From assembly GCA_017881765.1 (NCBI GenBank), contig JADGQN010000024.1:1-21305 (forward strand): 21,305 nucleotides of DNA, read 5' to 3'. Each line of letters opens with the position of its first letter. Positions within the stretch are counted from its first letter, which is position 1. The notes beneath the pieces were generated by a model. The model saw nothing but the letters and a program-made list of their open reading frames with translations. It did not search any database and was not told the DNA's origin. Source of the DNA: Syntrophobacterales bacterium. Its GTDB lineage: Bacteria > Desulfobacterota > Syntrophorhabdia > Syntrophorhabdales > WCHB1-27. A program made the translations under genes and the position numbers. Shown piece after piece: positions 1-7,351 of this stretch.

Positions 1-36
1 AGGGTGAAAGAGATAAAGGTGGGGCTATCAGCATAA
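1..36 (+). CDS. Possible 3' tail of an upstream gene (partial)
   Basis: Reading frame 1 is open from the window edge to a TAA at 34-36 and would encode the C-terminal residues RVKEIKVGLSA. Nothing in these 11 residues identifies a family. The frame could equally be chance, because an open stretch this short is expected often. Bases 37-162 hold no supported gene; they lead to the ribosome binding site of the M24 gene. Confidence 0.2.
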   Translation, partial: RVKEIKVGLSA

Positions 37-174
37 GCCCGTGACGCGGTAAAGGAAGACAATATCCGGACAGGGCAGCAGCGTGGCCTGAAATGACACG
101 CCCATCGGCTCGGGCAGATACAAGCCTCGGTCGAATGGGGCGTTGCAACTTCGAAAATAGGAAAGGAGGAATCT

Positions 175-1362
175 ATGCATCCTACACTGATAGAGAATGT
201 CAGGCAGCCGATTTCCACGGCAGAACTGGAGCGGCGATGGGCTGAGACGAGGAAGACTATGGCCAAGCAGGACATCGACTGCCTGGTGCTGCAGAACAGC
301 AACCAGTTTTTGGGGGGCTATGTCCGGTGGTTCACCGACATCCCCGCTCAGTGCGGATATCCCATAACGGTGATTTTTCCCGTGAACGACGAGATGACCA
401 TGATCACGAGTGGTGGGGAGCCCCTGCCGCCCGGGCCTCCTGAATGGGCGGTGCGGGGAGTGAAGGAGAGGATCGGCCGACCCTATTTCCGACCGCTCAA
501 CTATACCGATACGATGGACGGCGAGGTGGTGATCAACCAGCTGAAGGCCCGTGGGGCGAAAAGGGTGGGTATTGTAGCCAAAGGCTCCATGTCTGCGCCT
601 ACCTACGAATACATCCAGCAGAATCGGAGGCAGATGGAGCTAGTGGAGGCCTCGGACCTCGTGGACCCGATAAAGGCGGTGAAGAGCCTGGAAGAGCTGG
701 AGCTGATCAAGAAAGCCGCAGCTATCCAGGATGCCGCGATGTCGGCAATCCCCACGATCGTAAGGCCCGGTAAGAAAGAGTACGAGATCCTATCGGCCCT
801 CACCCACGTGCTCATGGATATGGGGAGCGAAGAGCAACTACTGATGATCGGCTCTGCTCCTCCCGGTACCCCTACTGGTCAGAAAACCGACTACTTCACC
901 AACCGCACGCTCAACGCAGGCGACCAGCTCTTCTTGATGATCGAGGTAAACGGACCGGGTGGCTTCTACGCGGAGCTGGGCAGGACGTTCTGCCTCGGTG
1001 ATCCGCCCAAGGAACTACTGAAAGTGTGGGAGGTGGCCAAGGAGGCACAGCGCCGCACGGTGGCGCGGTTACTGCCGGGGGCCAAGCCGGCCGATCTGTT
1101 CAAGGCTCACAATGATTTTATGGTGAGTCAAGGATACACTCCGGAAGGGAGGCTGTTTGGCCATGGGCAGGGTTACGACCTGGTAGAGCGGCCGGCCCTG
1201 CGTGCGGACGAGAACATGCCGTTGGCAGCCAACATGAATATCACCGTTCACCCCATCGCCGCCACGGACAAAGCGTACGGTTTCTGCTGTGACAACTATA
1301 TCGTCGGAGAGAGCGGAGGGATCCCGATTCACAAGACGCCCCAGGAGGCGTTGGGGGCTTAG
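175..1362 (+). CDS. M24 family (Xaa-Pro aminopeptidase/creatinase-like) protein
   Basis: A 395-residue protein with the two-domain layout of M24B proteins: an N-terminal creatinase-N-like domain (about 15-165) and a C-terminal pita-bread domain (about 172-390). Visible landmarks are the KAVKSLEELELIKKAA entry helix, RPGKKEYEI, and GHGQGYDLVERP at 329-340. The start is ATG, preceded by a strong ribosome binding site (GAAAGGAGGAAT). The family includes prolidases, aminopeptidase P and the metal-free creatinases. The five usual metal ligands are D, D, H, E, E. By eye, the two Asp positions are Glu (E257 in IEV, E267 in YAELGRTF). The His (H330) and first Glu (E339) are kept, and the last Glu appears to be Cys (C372 in CCDNYIV). 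It may therefore be a non-metal, creatinase-type hydrolase or bind metal atypically. No signal peptide is seen, so it is probably cytoplasmic. Substrate unknown. Confidence 0.88.
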   Translation: MHPTLIENVRQPISTAELERRWAETRKTMAKQDIDCLVLQNSNQFLGGYVRWFTDIPAQCGYPITVIFPVNDEMTMITSGGEPLPPGPPEWAVRGVKERIGRPYFRPLNYTDTMDGEVVINQLKARGAKRVGIVAKGSMSAPTYEYIQQNRRQMELVEASDLVDPIKAVKSLEELELIKKAAAIQDAAMSAIPTIVRPGKKEYEILSALTHVLMDMGSEEQLLMIGSAPPGTPTGQKTDYFTNRTLNAGDQLFLMIEVNGPGGFYAELGRTFCLGDPPKELLKVWEVAKEAQRRTVARLLPGAKPADLFKAHNDFMVSQGYTPEGRLFGHGQGYDLVERPALRADENMPLAANMNITVHPIAATDKAYGFCCDNYIVGESGGIPIHKTPQEALGA

Positions 1363-1770
1363 GGCGTTCGAGAAGAGGCCCGCTCACTGGGTATCCGTCG
1401 CTATGAAGCCCCTTGTCAAACGCGAAATAGCGGAGACGATACGACGGGGGCTGGATACAAAGACACAGAGCTAACTTTCGCATCCTAAGGTGATCTTGTC
1501 AGGCCGTGACCCCATGCGACGCAGGGAGTCATCGTGACGGCTCTCTTCTATTCACGCTTTTAGTCGGTAATGCTCACTTTCCCGAATCTGAGCTCATGCA
1601 TTAGTTAGGTAGGTGAAAGCCACGAGGAACATGCGCGTGTCGATTTGCCAATGCCAGGCTGAATTCGATGCATTTCGAGGCGCTCCGAGGCCTGAACTCG
1701 CGCAGTACCTGACTCACTGATGTCTTCTTGAGGGCAAGTAAAAACTTCCAGGTGCGTGAAGACAAATATG
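1363..1770. other. Intergenic stretch with a degenerate repeat copy
   Basis: No coding frame here is convincing; the short open frames lack ribosome binding sites and family resemblance. The segment at 1651-1670 (TGCCAGGCTGAATTCGATG) resembles the terminal inverted repeat of the element at 1771-1905. A short TACCTG core-like segment follows near 1711. The region 1651-1770 may therefore be a decayed relative of that element. No clear terminator for the M24 gene was found. Confidence 0.4.
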
Positions 1771-1905
1771 CTGATGCCGGGCTGAATTTCGATGGATAAC
1801 GCGAAGACGAAGGGTCGCCGACCGGAAGCGTACCTGGGGGTACGTTGAGGATCGCGCGATCCCTGAAGACGACAAAGTTAGGCGCGAAATTCAGCCCGGG
1901 ATCAG
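1771..1905. repeat. Palindromic repeat element with 21-bp terminal inverted repeats (copy 1)
   Basis: The left arm (1771-1791, reading CTGATGCCGGGCTGAATTTC then G) and the right arm (1885-1905) are inverted copies matching at 20 of 21 positions. The interior carries a perfect hairpin CGTACC-TGGG-GGTACG (1829-1844) and a 14-bp perfect palindrome GGATCGCGCGATCC (1849-1862). The right arm contains the TGA stop of the TPR gene (1902-1904 on the minus strand). Architecture and internal sequence match the element at 14618-14743, so both belong to one family. No transposase is encoded. It behaves like a small non-autonomous or REP-type element and could act as an RNA hairpin at the 3' end of the TPR transcript. 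Confidence 0.8.
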
Positions 1906-2612
1906 GCGAAGAACTCGTACGAACACTTCGGACAGTTAAAGCACCCGCGGCTGCCCTTGGGAACCTTCATTGCCAGGAAACAGTTGGGGCACCAGAGGAA
2001 ATCGGTTGTAGGCGCTTGCTCAGCCTTGACCATCCGGGCCTCGCTGAGCCCATGGCCGGCTACGAGCTTGAGGCTATTGAAATAATCACCCAGCTCCTGG
2101 TAGTACGTGGTCACGACAGGCCTGAGACGGAGCGCCGTGTGATAGTCCTGGACAGCTCGCTCGTAATCACCGAGCTTGTGATAGGCCACACCCCTTTCAG
2201 CAAAGGCTGTCGCGGCTTGGGGATTCAGTTGGGCCGCAATGCTGTATGCATCTATCGCCTCTTCGTAATAGGCCGATTCGCTCATCCGCCGGCCCACATC
2301 CGTCCAATCTGAAGAGCCCAGGCCGCCTACCTTCGGCTGGAGACTGTAAATCGTGGAGGCGATAATGAATCCGAGAATTGCGTAAACGAGCAGTGCGGCG
2401 ATATTCGGGCGAACGCTTTCTTTTGACACGATTGATAGGCCATACCGGCCTGCCTCTATGGTCGGCGCCGCGACTACCGCCTTCAGGCCGACAAAGGAGG
2501 CCAGCTTGTTAATGCTGCTATTGCCACCTCCGAAGTCAATGAGACAGAGCAGGGTTATCGCTACGAGAAATAAAACGAGTGAGACAGCTAACGTTTTCTG
2601 TAATCGGGGCAT
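1902..2612 (-). CDS. Membrane TPR protein with C-terminal zinc ribbon
   Basis: A 236-residue protein if started at the ATG at 2612. It has a hydrophobic N-terminal segment (LAVSLVLFLVAITLLCLI), a second membrane segment (IAALLVYAILGFIIASTIY), two TPR-like helical pairs (EEAIDAYSIAAQLNP and AERGVAYHKLGDYERAVQDY) and a C-terminal zinc-ribbon-like CPNC...CPKC pair. A longer frame begins with TTG at 2642. That codon overlaps the -10 box of a near-consensus promoter, so the transcript should start downstream of it; this favours 2612, although no good Shine-Dalgarno is visible. TPR domains usually mediate protein-protein contacts. The function is unknown; a membrane-anchored scaffold is a reasonable reading. 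The stop codon lies inside a repeat element arm. Confidence 0.75.
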   Translation of the reverse strand: MPRLQKTLAVSLVLFLVAITLLCLIDFGGGNSSINKLASFVGLKAVVAAPTIEAGRYGLSIVSKESVRPNIAALLVYAILGFIIASTIYSLQPKVGGLGSSDWTDVGRRMSESAYYEEAIDAYSIAAQLNPQAATAFAERGVAYHKLGDYERAVQDYHTALRLRPVVTTYYQELGDYFNSLKLVAGHGLSEARMVKAEQAPTTDFLWCPNCFLAMKVPKGSRGCFNCPKCSYEFFA

Positions 2613-2641
2613 CGCAAAGGCCAACTTTAGTGGTAATATCA

Positions 2642-2670
2642 AGTATAGCCGGACTTGGTTCGCGTGTCAA
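2642..2670 (-). promoter_or_regulatory. Near-consensus sigma-70 promoter of the TPR gene
   Basis: On the minus strand, TTGACA (2665-2670) is followed by a 17-nt spacer and TATACT (2642-2647), matching the sigma-70 consensus at 6/6 and 5/6 positions. Transcription would start near 2635, about 23 nt before the ATG at 2612. An A-rich tandem repeat directly upstream of the -35 box could act as an UP element. Confidence 0.75.
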
Positions 2671-2699
2671 TTTTTTCTTGCACCATTTTTTCTTGCACC
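2670..2699. repeat. Perfect 15-bp tandem duplication next to a promoter
   Basis: The unit ATTTTTTCTTGCACC occurs twice head to tail (2670-2684 and 2685-2699). On the minus strand it reads GGTGCAAGAAAAAAT twice and abuts the TTGACA box of the TPR promoter. It is either a slippage duplication or a duplicated A-tract/regulator site. Confidence 0.85.
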
Positions 2700-3047
2700 A
2701 GCCGGAGTAGTCTCACTCCATCGCGATGTTCGCTTCCTTGCAGACGCGGCAAAAAAGAGATTGTGTTCGGCAAAGAAATTGTGAACAATATAGATTCCCA
2801 CGGGCAGGTCCGTGATGCTGACATTACGCGTTCGCGCAAACAGCGCATGCATTCACCCATGCTTGATAGCGTGGTCCTCTAATGGCTCGCCACCGCCCGT
2901 GAGGAATCTATTTAGCGAGCACGGCGAGCGAGAGGGGGAGGCCGGGTACCCGCTTGCGGGTGGGGCTTTGCCGCGGGAGGGGGCGACGCGAGCCCAGTGT
3001 AGAAGAGCCGCACGCGTCCAGAGGCGGAGCCGAGGAGGAAAATCGAT
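2700..3047. other. Repeat-rich leader of the MFS gene
   Basis: No gene is supported in this gap. It holds a hairpin CACGG-N6-CCGTG at 2799-2814, a 12-bp dyad ATTGT-GA-ACAAT at 2778-2789, and the GC-rich repeat at 2896-2962. Downstream (2963-3030) is more purine-rich, GC-rich sequence that could be an extension of the repeat. It ends in the ribosome binding site GAGGAGG (3032-3038) used by the MFS gene. The open frames here translate to low-complexity Arg/Gly/Glu-rich peptides typical of such repeats and not of proteins. Confidence 0.5.
2896..2962 (+). repeat. GC-rich palindromic repeat, intergenic copy
   Basis: The 50-bp core at 2913-2962 matches 5224-5273 at all but one position. It begins TAGCGAGCACGGCGAGCGAG and ends in a hairpin made of ACCCGC, a 2-nt loop and GCGGGT. 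The preceding CCCGTG at 2896-2901 also matches the other copy. The copy lies about 85 nt before the MFS start and may supply part of its untranslated leader. No transposase is associated. Confidence 0.85.
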
Positions 3048-4346
3048 TTGACGGAAAAACGTTTTCTGTCCCTGCCTTTCTTCTATGGGTGGGTCATCGT
3101 CGTTCTCGGTCTTCTCGGCATGGCTGCCTGGACAGGCATCCGCACTACGTTCGCCGTCTTCTATGCGTCTCTTCTCGATGAATTCGGATGGAGCCGGGCT
3201 GGCGCAGCCGGGGTTCAGTCGGTCTCCTATGTCATCTATCTGATACTGGCGCCCCTCACCGGGGGCTTGATCGATCGGTTTGGCCCGAGGCGCGTTATAC
3301 TTCCGGGGATCGTTATTATGTGTGGCGGTCTTGCTCTCTGTAGCTATATCAGCAACCTCTTCCAGTTTTACCTCTTCTTCGGAGGCATCGTTGCCATTGG
3401 CGTCACCTCAGTCAGTATTGCCGCATACTCACCCATCCTTGCCCAATGGTTTGAGAAGAAGAGGGGCGTTGCCGTGGGCATTTCCGTCTCCGGCATGGGG
3501 CTGGGGACATTCCTCCTGGTGCCGCTGACGCAGTATTTCATTGCATTATGGGGCTGGCGGACTGCCTTCGTGGCCCTCGCAGGCCTCTTTCTTGTTGTCC
3601 TCTTCCCCTCGATGCTGATCTTTCTTCGCCATAAACCGGCAGAGCTTGGCCTCTCTCCTGACGGGTCGGTTGTCGGTGAGCTTCCGAAGAGAAGAACTGT
3701 GGAGGTAGTCGATCACGTCTGGGCCGGGACGGACTGGACGGTGAAAAGGATCTTCAGGACAGGACGCTACTGGGCCCTTCTGACGTTTGCGTTCTTGAGC
3801 ATCACTCCTGTCTACCTGATGGTTACCCACTCGGTGAGATTTCTGGTAGACAAGGGCATCGAACGAATGGCTGCGGCCTTTTTCCTCGCCATGGTGGGGA
3901 TTGTTTCTTTGATTTCCAGAATCTTCTGGGGCTGGCTTTCTGACCGGATCGGCCGCGAACCGACGTTCACGCTGGGCGCGATTGTTCTTTCCATGGCAGC
4001 ATGGTCTCTTATCTTCATGAACGTAACAGGGATCAGAAACCTTGCCTATCTTTTCAGCCTCCTTCTTGGCGTAGGCTGGGGCTGCACCGCGCCCATGTTC
4101 ATCTCCGTGGCCGCGGACCTCTTTCAGGGCAAGCGCTTCGGACTCATTTACGGTATCCTGGAAGGGGTCATCGGCGCGGGATGCGCTTTTGGGGCCTGGT
4201 TCGGCGGTTTCATTTATGACAAGACCCAGAGCTATCAGCTGGCCTTTCTTCTCTGTGCGGTTTTCGCTCTGGCCTCCAGCGGTGTTGTCTGGTTATCGGC
4301 GCCGAGGAAAGTGAGGAGGATGGTAAAAGTGGCGAGTGACGGATGA
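3048..4346 (+). CDS. MFS transporter (monocarboxylate/oxalate-formate antiporter-like)
   Basis: A 432-residue integral membrane protein with about 12 hydrophobic segments. It starts with FFYGWVIVVLGLLGMAAW, a typical opening of bacterial MCT/OxlT-like major facilitator proteins. The inter-helix MFS signature between TM2 and TM3 is visible as GGLIDRFGPRR, and its counterpart in the second half as GWLSDRIGRE. A charged cytoplasmic loop (about 195-235) separates the two six-helix halves. The start is TTG at 3048, chosen because GAGGAGG lies 9 nt upstream and the protein then begins like its relatives. It probably moves a small organic acid across the inner membrane; the substrate cannot be read from sequence. 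It is followed 77 nt later by the 5'-nucleotidase on the same strand, so the two could share a transcript. Confidence 0.9.
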   Translation: MTEKRFLSLPFFYGWVIVVLGLLGMAAWTGIRTTFAVFYASLLDEFGWSRAGAAGVQSVSYVIYLILAPLTGGLIDRFGPRRVILPGIVIMCGGLALCSYISNLFQFYLFFGGIVAIGVTSVSIAAYSPILAQWFEKKRGVAVGISVSGMGLGTFLLVPLTQYFIALWGWRTAFVALAGLFLVVLFPSMLIFLRHKPAELGLSPDGSVVGELPKRRTVEVVDHVWAGTDWTVKRIFRTGRYWALLTFAFLSITPVYLMVTHSVRFLVDKGIERMAAAFFLAMVGIVSLISRIFWGWLSDRIGREPTFTLGAIVLSMAAWSLIFMNVTGIRNLAYLFSLLLGVGWGCTAPMFISVAADLFQGKRFGLIYGILEGVIGAGCAFGAWFGGFIYDKTQSYQLAFLLCAVFALASSGVVWLSAPRKVRRMVKVASDG

Positions 4347-4351
4347 CGAAC

Positions 4352-4378
4352 GTTGCAGGTTACAAGTTGCAGGTTACA
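4352..4378 (+). repeat. Short tandem repeat (13 bp x 2)
   Basis: GTTGCAGGTTACA occurs at 4352-4364 and 4366-4378, separated by one A. It lies in the gap between the MFS and 5'-nucleotidase genes. It is a simple tandem duplication with no evident function. Confidence 0.8.
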
Positions 4379-4423
4379 GGTCAGAAGCGATTGATAACAA
4401 CGTAAATATTTGCAGGAGGTGAG

Positions 4424-6031
4424 ATGACGAAGAGATCATGCAAGTTGATGCTCGCCCTCTTGACGATGCTCTTGATCGTCGCGTCCGGTCTCTTTGCGGC
4501 GGAGCCTGCCACAACGCTCCTCACGATACTCCACGTGAACGACTATCATGGCAGAGTGAAACCCTTTCTCGACAGAACGATTGACCCGCAAGAACAGGTG
4601 GGCGGCGCAGCCTATCTCGCGGCGATGATCAGGGAGGCAAGAGCGAAAAACCCGGGAGGCACCCTGCTTCTGGCGGCAGGAGACATGTTTCAGGGAAGCC
4701 CCGTATCAAACCTGTTTCACGGTGCGCCTGTTATGGAGGTCATGAACGAGGTGAGATTCGATGCCATGACCCTGGGCAACCATGAGTTTGACTGGGGTAT
4801 GGGTGCTTTGACACGCCTGCGAAAAGAAGCCCACTTTCCTTTTCTTGCGGCAAACATCATAGACAGCAAAGGAAATCTGCTTCCCGGCATCAAGCCGTAC
4901 ACGATCTTGCAGAGGGGACATACCAAGGTGGCGGTGATAGGCCTGACGACCCCTGAAACAGCGTACATAACTAAACCGGACAACCTGAAAGCGCTGTCAT
5001 TCCTCAGCCCGGAGGCGGTTCTGCCTAGCCTGATCCAGGAGGTAAGGCAGCAAGGCGCCTCTATCGTCATCCTCCTTTCACATCTAGGCCTCGATGCTGA
5101 TAAGAAACTCGCTGCCGTTGTTCCCGGCATCGATGTCATTGTCGGAGGTCACAGTCACACAGAGATTCCAAAACCTTTGAGGGTGAGAATGAATTTCCAC
5201 GGGCTTGCCCGTGCAAATTCATCTAGCGAGCACGGCGAGCGAGAGGGGGAGGCCGGGTACCCGCGTGCGGGTGTCCCAGTAATAGTGCAGGCGAAAGCTT
5301 ATGGCGTCTACCTCGGAGTGTTGGAACTGATCGTGGATAAGGCCACGGGTCGCGCGACCGGCTTCACGGGGAGTAGTGGTTTGAGACTTGTATCGGCGAC
5401 TCCACAAAACAGGCCTGATAGAAAAACCGCGCTGATAGTGAAAAAATACGACGACAGGGTCAAGCAGAAATTCGCTGCAATCGTGGGAGAGACCTCGGTT
5501 GACCTCACGGCCCAAAGTGGCAAAGAGTCCAATCTGGGCGATCTCGTAACAGATGCAATGCGGAGCGCCACGGGCAATCAAATTGCCTTTCAGAATAGCG
5601 GTGGTATCAGGGCCAATCTCCCCGCGGGAAAAATCACCATGGAAGGACTATACACGACCCTTCCCTTTGAAAACGTGCTCGTTTCCATGGAGTTGACCGG
5701 AAGACAGGTCAAAGAGGCCCTTGAACAGGCCGGCACGATGGAGTTCGGGGGCTTGCAGATATCCGGCATGACCATAACCTACGACCTGAAAAAACCTACG
5801 GGAGAGCGTGTAGCAAAAGCGGAGGTTGGCGGCGAGCCGCTCGATCACGACAGAACATATACCGTGACAACGAACGACTTTCTTGCGGCTGGTGGTGATA
5901 AGGTGGCTGCGCTCAAAGAGGGGAAGAATATAGGGTACGGCGGCACCCTGATGGATGCTCTAGTCGAGTACCTCAAGAAACGTTCTCCCGTCTCTCCGAA
6001 AGTCGAAGGTAGAATTCTCTTCACAGAGTGA
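4424..6031 (+). CDS. Secreted 5'-nucleotidase / 2',3'-cyclic phosphodiesterase family protein with an in-frame repeat insert
   Basis: A 535-residue UshA/CpdB-type enzyme that hydrolyses nucleotides in the periplasm or at the cell surface. A signal peptide (about 1-25, ending FAAEP) is followed by the calcineurin-like metallophosphatase domain: HVNDYHG (D40, H42), AGDMFQGSP (D87), LGNHEFDWG (N119, H120), LLSHLG (H220) and GGHSHTE (H243, H245). The C-terminal substrate-binding domain shows NLGDLVTDAMR, NSGGIRANLPAG and TNDFLAAGGD. All expected metal ligands are present. The start is ATG after a strong AGGAGGTGAG site. Between GGHSHTEIPKP and VPVIVQAKAYG, where relatives have only a few residues, about 30 extra residues (about 255-283) are encoded by a GC-rich repeat also found at 2896-2962. 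The frame is kept through the insert. The insert follows an active-site loop, so activity may be kept or altered. Confidence 0.93.
   Translation: MTKRSCKLMLALLTMLLIVASGLFAAEPATTLLTILHVNDYHGRVKPFLDRTIDPQEQVGGAAYLAAMIREARAKNPGGTLLLAAGDMFQGSPVSNLFHGAPVMEVMNEVRFDAMTLGNHEFDWGMGALTRLRKEAHFPFLAANIIDSKGNLLPGIKPYTILQRGHTKVAVIGLTTPETAYITKPDNLKALSFLSPEAVLPSLIQEVRQQGASIVILLSHLGLDADKKLAAVVPGIDVIVGGHSHTEIPKPLRVRMNFHGLARANSSSEHGEREGEAGYPRAGVPVIVQAKAYGVYLGVLELIVDKATGRATGFTGSSGLRLVSATPQNRPDRKTALIVKKYDDRVKQKFAAIVGETSVDLTAQSGKESNLGDLVTDAMRSATGNQIAFQNSGGIRANLPAGKITMEGLYTTLPFENVLVSMELTGRQVKEALEQAGTMEFGGLQISGMTITYDLKKPTGERVAKAEVGGEPLDHDRTYTVTTNDFLAAGGDKVAALKEGKNIGYGGTLMDALVEYLKKRSPVSPKVEGRILFTE
5186..5273 (+). repeat. 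GC-rich palindromic repeat inserted in frame in the 5'-nucleotidase gene
   Basis: Two hairpins flank a purine-rich linker. The first is GAATTT-C-CACGGGC-TT-GCCCGTG-C-AAATTC (5191-5220, pairing perfect except for one C/C mismatch). The second is ACCCGC-GT-GCGGGT (5259-5272). The segment 5224-5273 matches 2913-2962 at 49 of 50 positions. Translated in the gene's frame, it adds low-complexity residues rich in Gly, Glu, Arg and Ser. A GGGTG occurs at both edges (5181-5185 and 5269-5273), but their 88-nt spacing is not a multiple of three, so this pair cannot by itself define a frame-preserving insertion. Confidence 0.85.
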
Positions 6032-6035
6032 TTCG

Positions 6036-6064
6036 AGAGGCAAAAAGAGTCCGATTTTTCTGCT
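6036..6064. terminator. Possible bidirectional terminator between convergent genes
   Basis: GAGGC-AAAAA, a loop of about 8 nt, then TTTTT-CT-GCTTC can pair as a stem with a 2-nt bulge and A/T runs on both strands. It lies in the 33-nt gap between the stops of the 5'-nucleotidase (+) and the MFS gene (-). The stem is imperfect. Confidence 0.35.
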
Positions 6065-7246
6065 TCATCTGATAAAGGCACGACACGCCAGATATGCAGC
6101 CAGCGTGATGCCGCTAACCGCAAGATACAGAGTCGTAGTGTTTGCAAATGCGAGAAGTGATGAGGCCAGTATAGGTCCAACCGCCATTCCTACAAATCTC
6201 GCTGCATTCATGAACCCGATGACATTTCCTTTCGGCTCCGCAGCAAACATCGATATGGTCAATGGAATAATCGCAGCAACCATGCCCGCCTCCAACATGA
6301 GGATCAGGGTGAATGACCTGATCTCCTGAGCAAACACGAGCATGATAGGAAGCAGCGCGCCTGATAAAAGCAGGAAGTTGATCATCTTCTTTACACCCGT
6401 GCGTCGTGAGAGAAAACTCCATGCGTAGGTGCCGATCATTGATGTGCACGTGTAAAGCATAACCACGAGCCCCGCCATCTTCACGGCAGAGGTATTGTCA
6501 AATCCGAATTTCTGAAAAACCAGCGGAAAAATAGTAGGCAAGTAGACCAGGTGGGTCATAGCCACGAGACAGAGTGTCCAGCCTGTCAGAGTGCGTCTAT
6601 CAAGGCACGACCGCATTGAGGATTTCATCTCCCCCGGCAATGGCGGCAGATCCGTTACAAAAAAGTAGCAAAAAATAAAGGCGGCAAATAACATCAATGA
6701 AGCGCTTACGAATGCCCACTGATACCCAAGTGTCGCCACTCCAAAGCTCCCGGCGGGGGGACCGAGAAGCTGACCCAACGTGAGCGCGGACTGAAAAATA
6801 CCGAAATGGAACGCCCTGTTCTTCTCCGACGACGAAACTGAGATGATAATCAAGCCTATTGTAGAAACGCCTCCAAACGCCCCCTGAAGTACCCTGAGAA
6901 TGAACAGCATATGGAGACTTGGGAAGAACCCCATCAGCAACATCAAGACTGCCTGAGGCAGTATCCCGGCGAGATAGAGCGATTTTGGACTGAACCGGTG
7001 ACTGAGAGAACCCCATCCCGGCGCCGTACACGCGAGACACACGCCCATGCAGCCCATTATGGCGCCGGTCCATAGCAGCGTACCCCGACTGGAATAAGGA
7101 CTTATGGCGGAAATATAGAACGGCAGGAACACATAAACGAAATTGAAACCCAATGCTGTTCCGAATTGCGAGAATGAGATCGATACAACGTTCCGAAATT
7201 CGGTTTTCTTTGTTTCTTCGTTGTCTAGACGCGGAGCATCGTACAA
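6065..7246 (-). CDS. MFS transporter
   Basis: A 393-residue membrane protein with about 12 hydrophobic segments arranged as two halves. Loop motifs of the major facilitator superfamily are visible: WGSLSHRFSPKSLYLAG after TM2 and FLSRRTGVKK in the second half. The segment QSALTLGQLLGPPAGSFGV resembles the TM5 motif of proton-coupled efflux members, which makes export of a small molecule more likely than uptake; this is an inference. The start is TTG at 7246 with AGGAGA about 11 nt upstream; later in-frame starts cannot be excluded. It is convergent with the 5'-nucleotidase and divergent from the HD gene. The 105-nt divergent gap shows no strong promoter boxes. Confidence 0.87.
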   Translation of the reverse strand: MYDAPRLDNEETKKTEFRNVVSISFSQFGTALGFNFVYVFLPFYISAISPYSSRGTLLWTGAIMGCMGVCLACTAPGWGSLSHRFSPKSLYLAGILPQAVLMLLMGFFPSLHMLFILRVLQGAFGGVSTIGLIIISVSSSEKNRAFHFGIFQSALTLGQLLGPPAGSFGVATLGYQWAFVSASLMLFAAFIFCYFFVTDLPPLPGEMKSSMRSCLDRRTLTGWTLCLVAMTHLVYLPTIFPLVFQKFGFDNTSAVKMAGLVVMLYTCTSMIGTYAWSFLSRRTGVKKMINFLLLSGALLPIMLVFAQEIRSFTLILMLEAGMVAAIIPLTISMFAAEPKGNVIGFMNAARFVGMAVGPILASSLLAFANTTTLYLAVSGITLAAYLACRAFIR

Positions 7247-7351
7247 GCTGTTATCTTCTCCTATTGTGCTTTTGTGTCGGCGCTGCTATGATTGAACAGG
7301 CAGCTTGATATTAACGCGCTCTGAAAGAAGTGATCAAGGAGAAACTGCTCT

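Noticed and set aside
1845..2312. 155-residue plus-strand open frame
   Set aside because: It is a mirror of the TPR gene on the opposite strand and begins inside a repeat element.
2778..2789. Lac-operator-like dyad ATTGT-GA-ACAAT
   Set aside because: It is short and isolated, with no regulator gene nearby and no clear promoter on the plus strand.
5181..5273. GGGTG pair as target-site duplication of the in-gene repeat
   Set aside because: The 88-nt offset is not a multiple of three and the motif is common in this GC-rich sequence. The insertion borders remain undefined.
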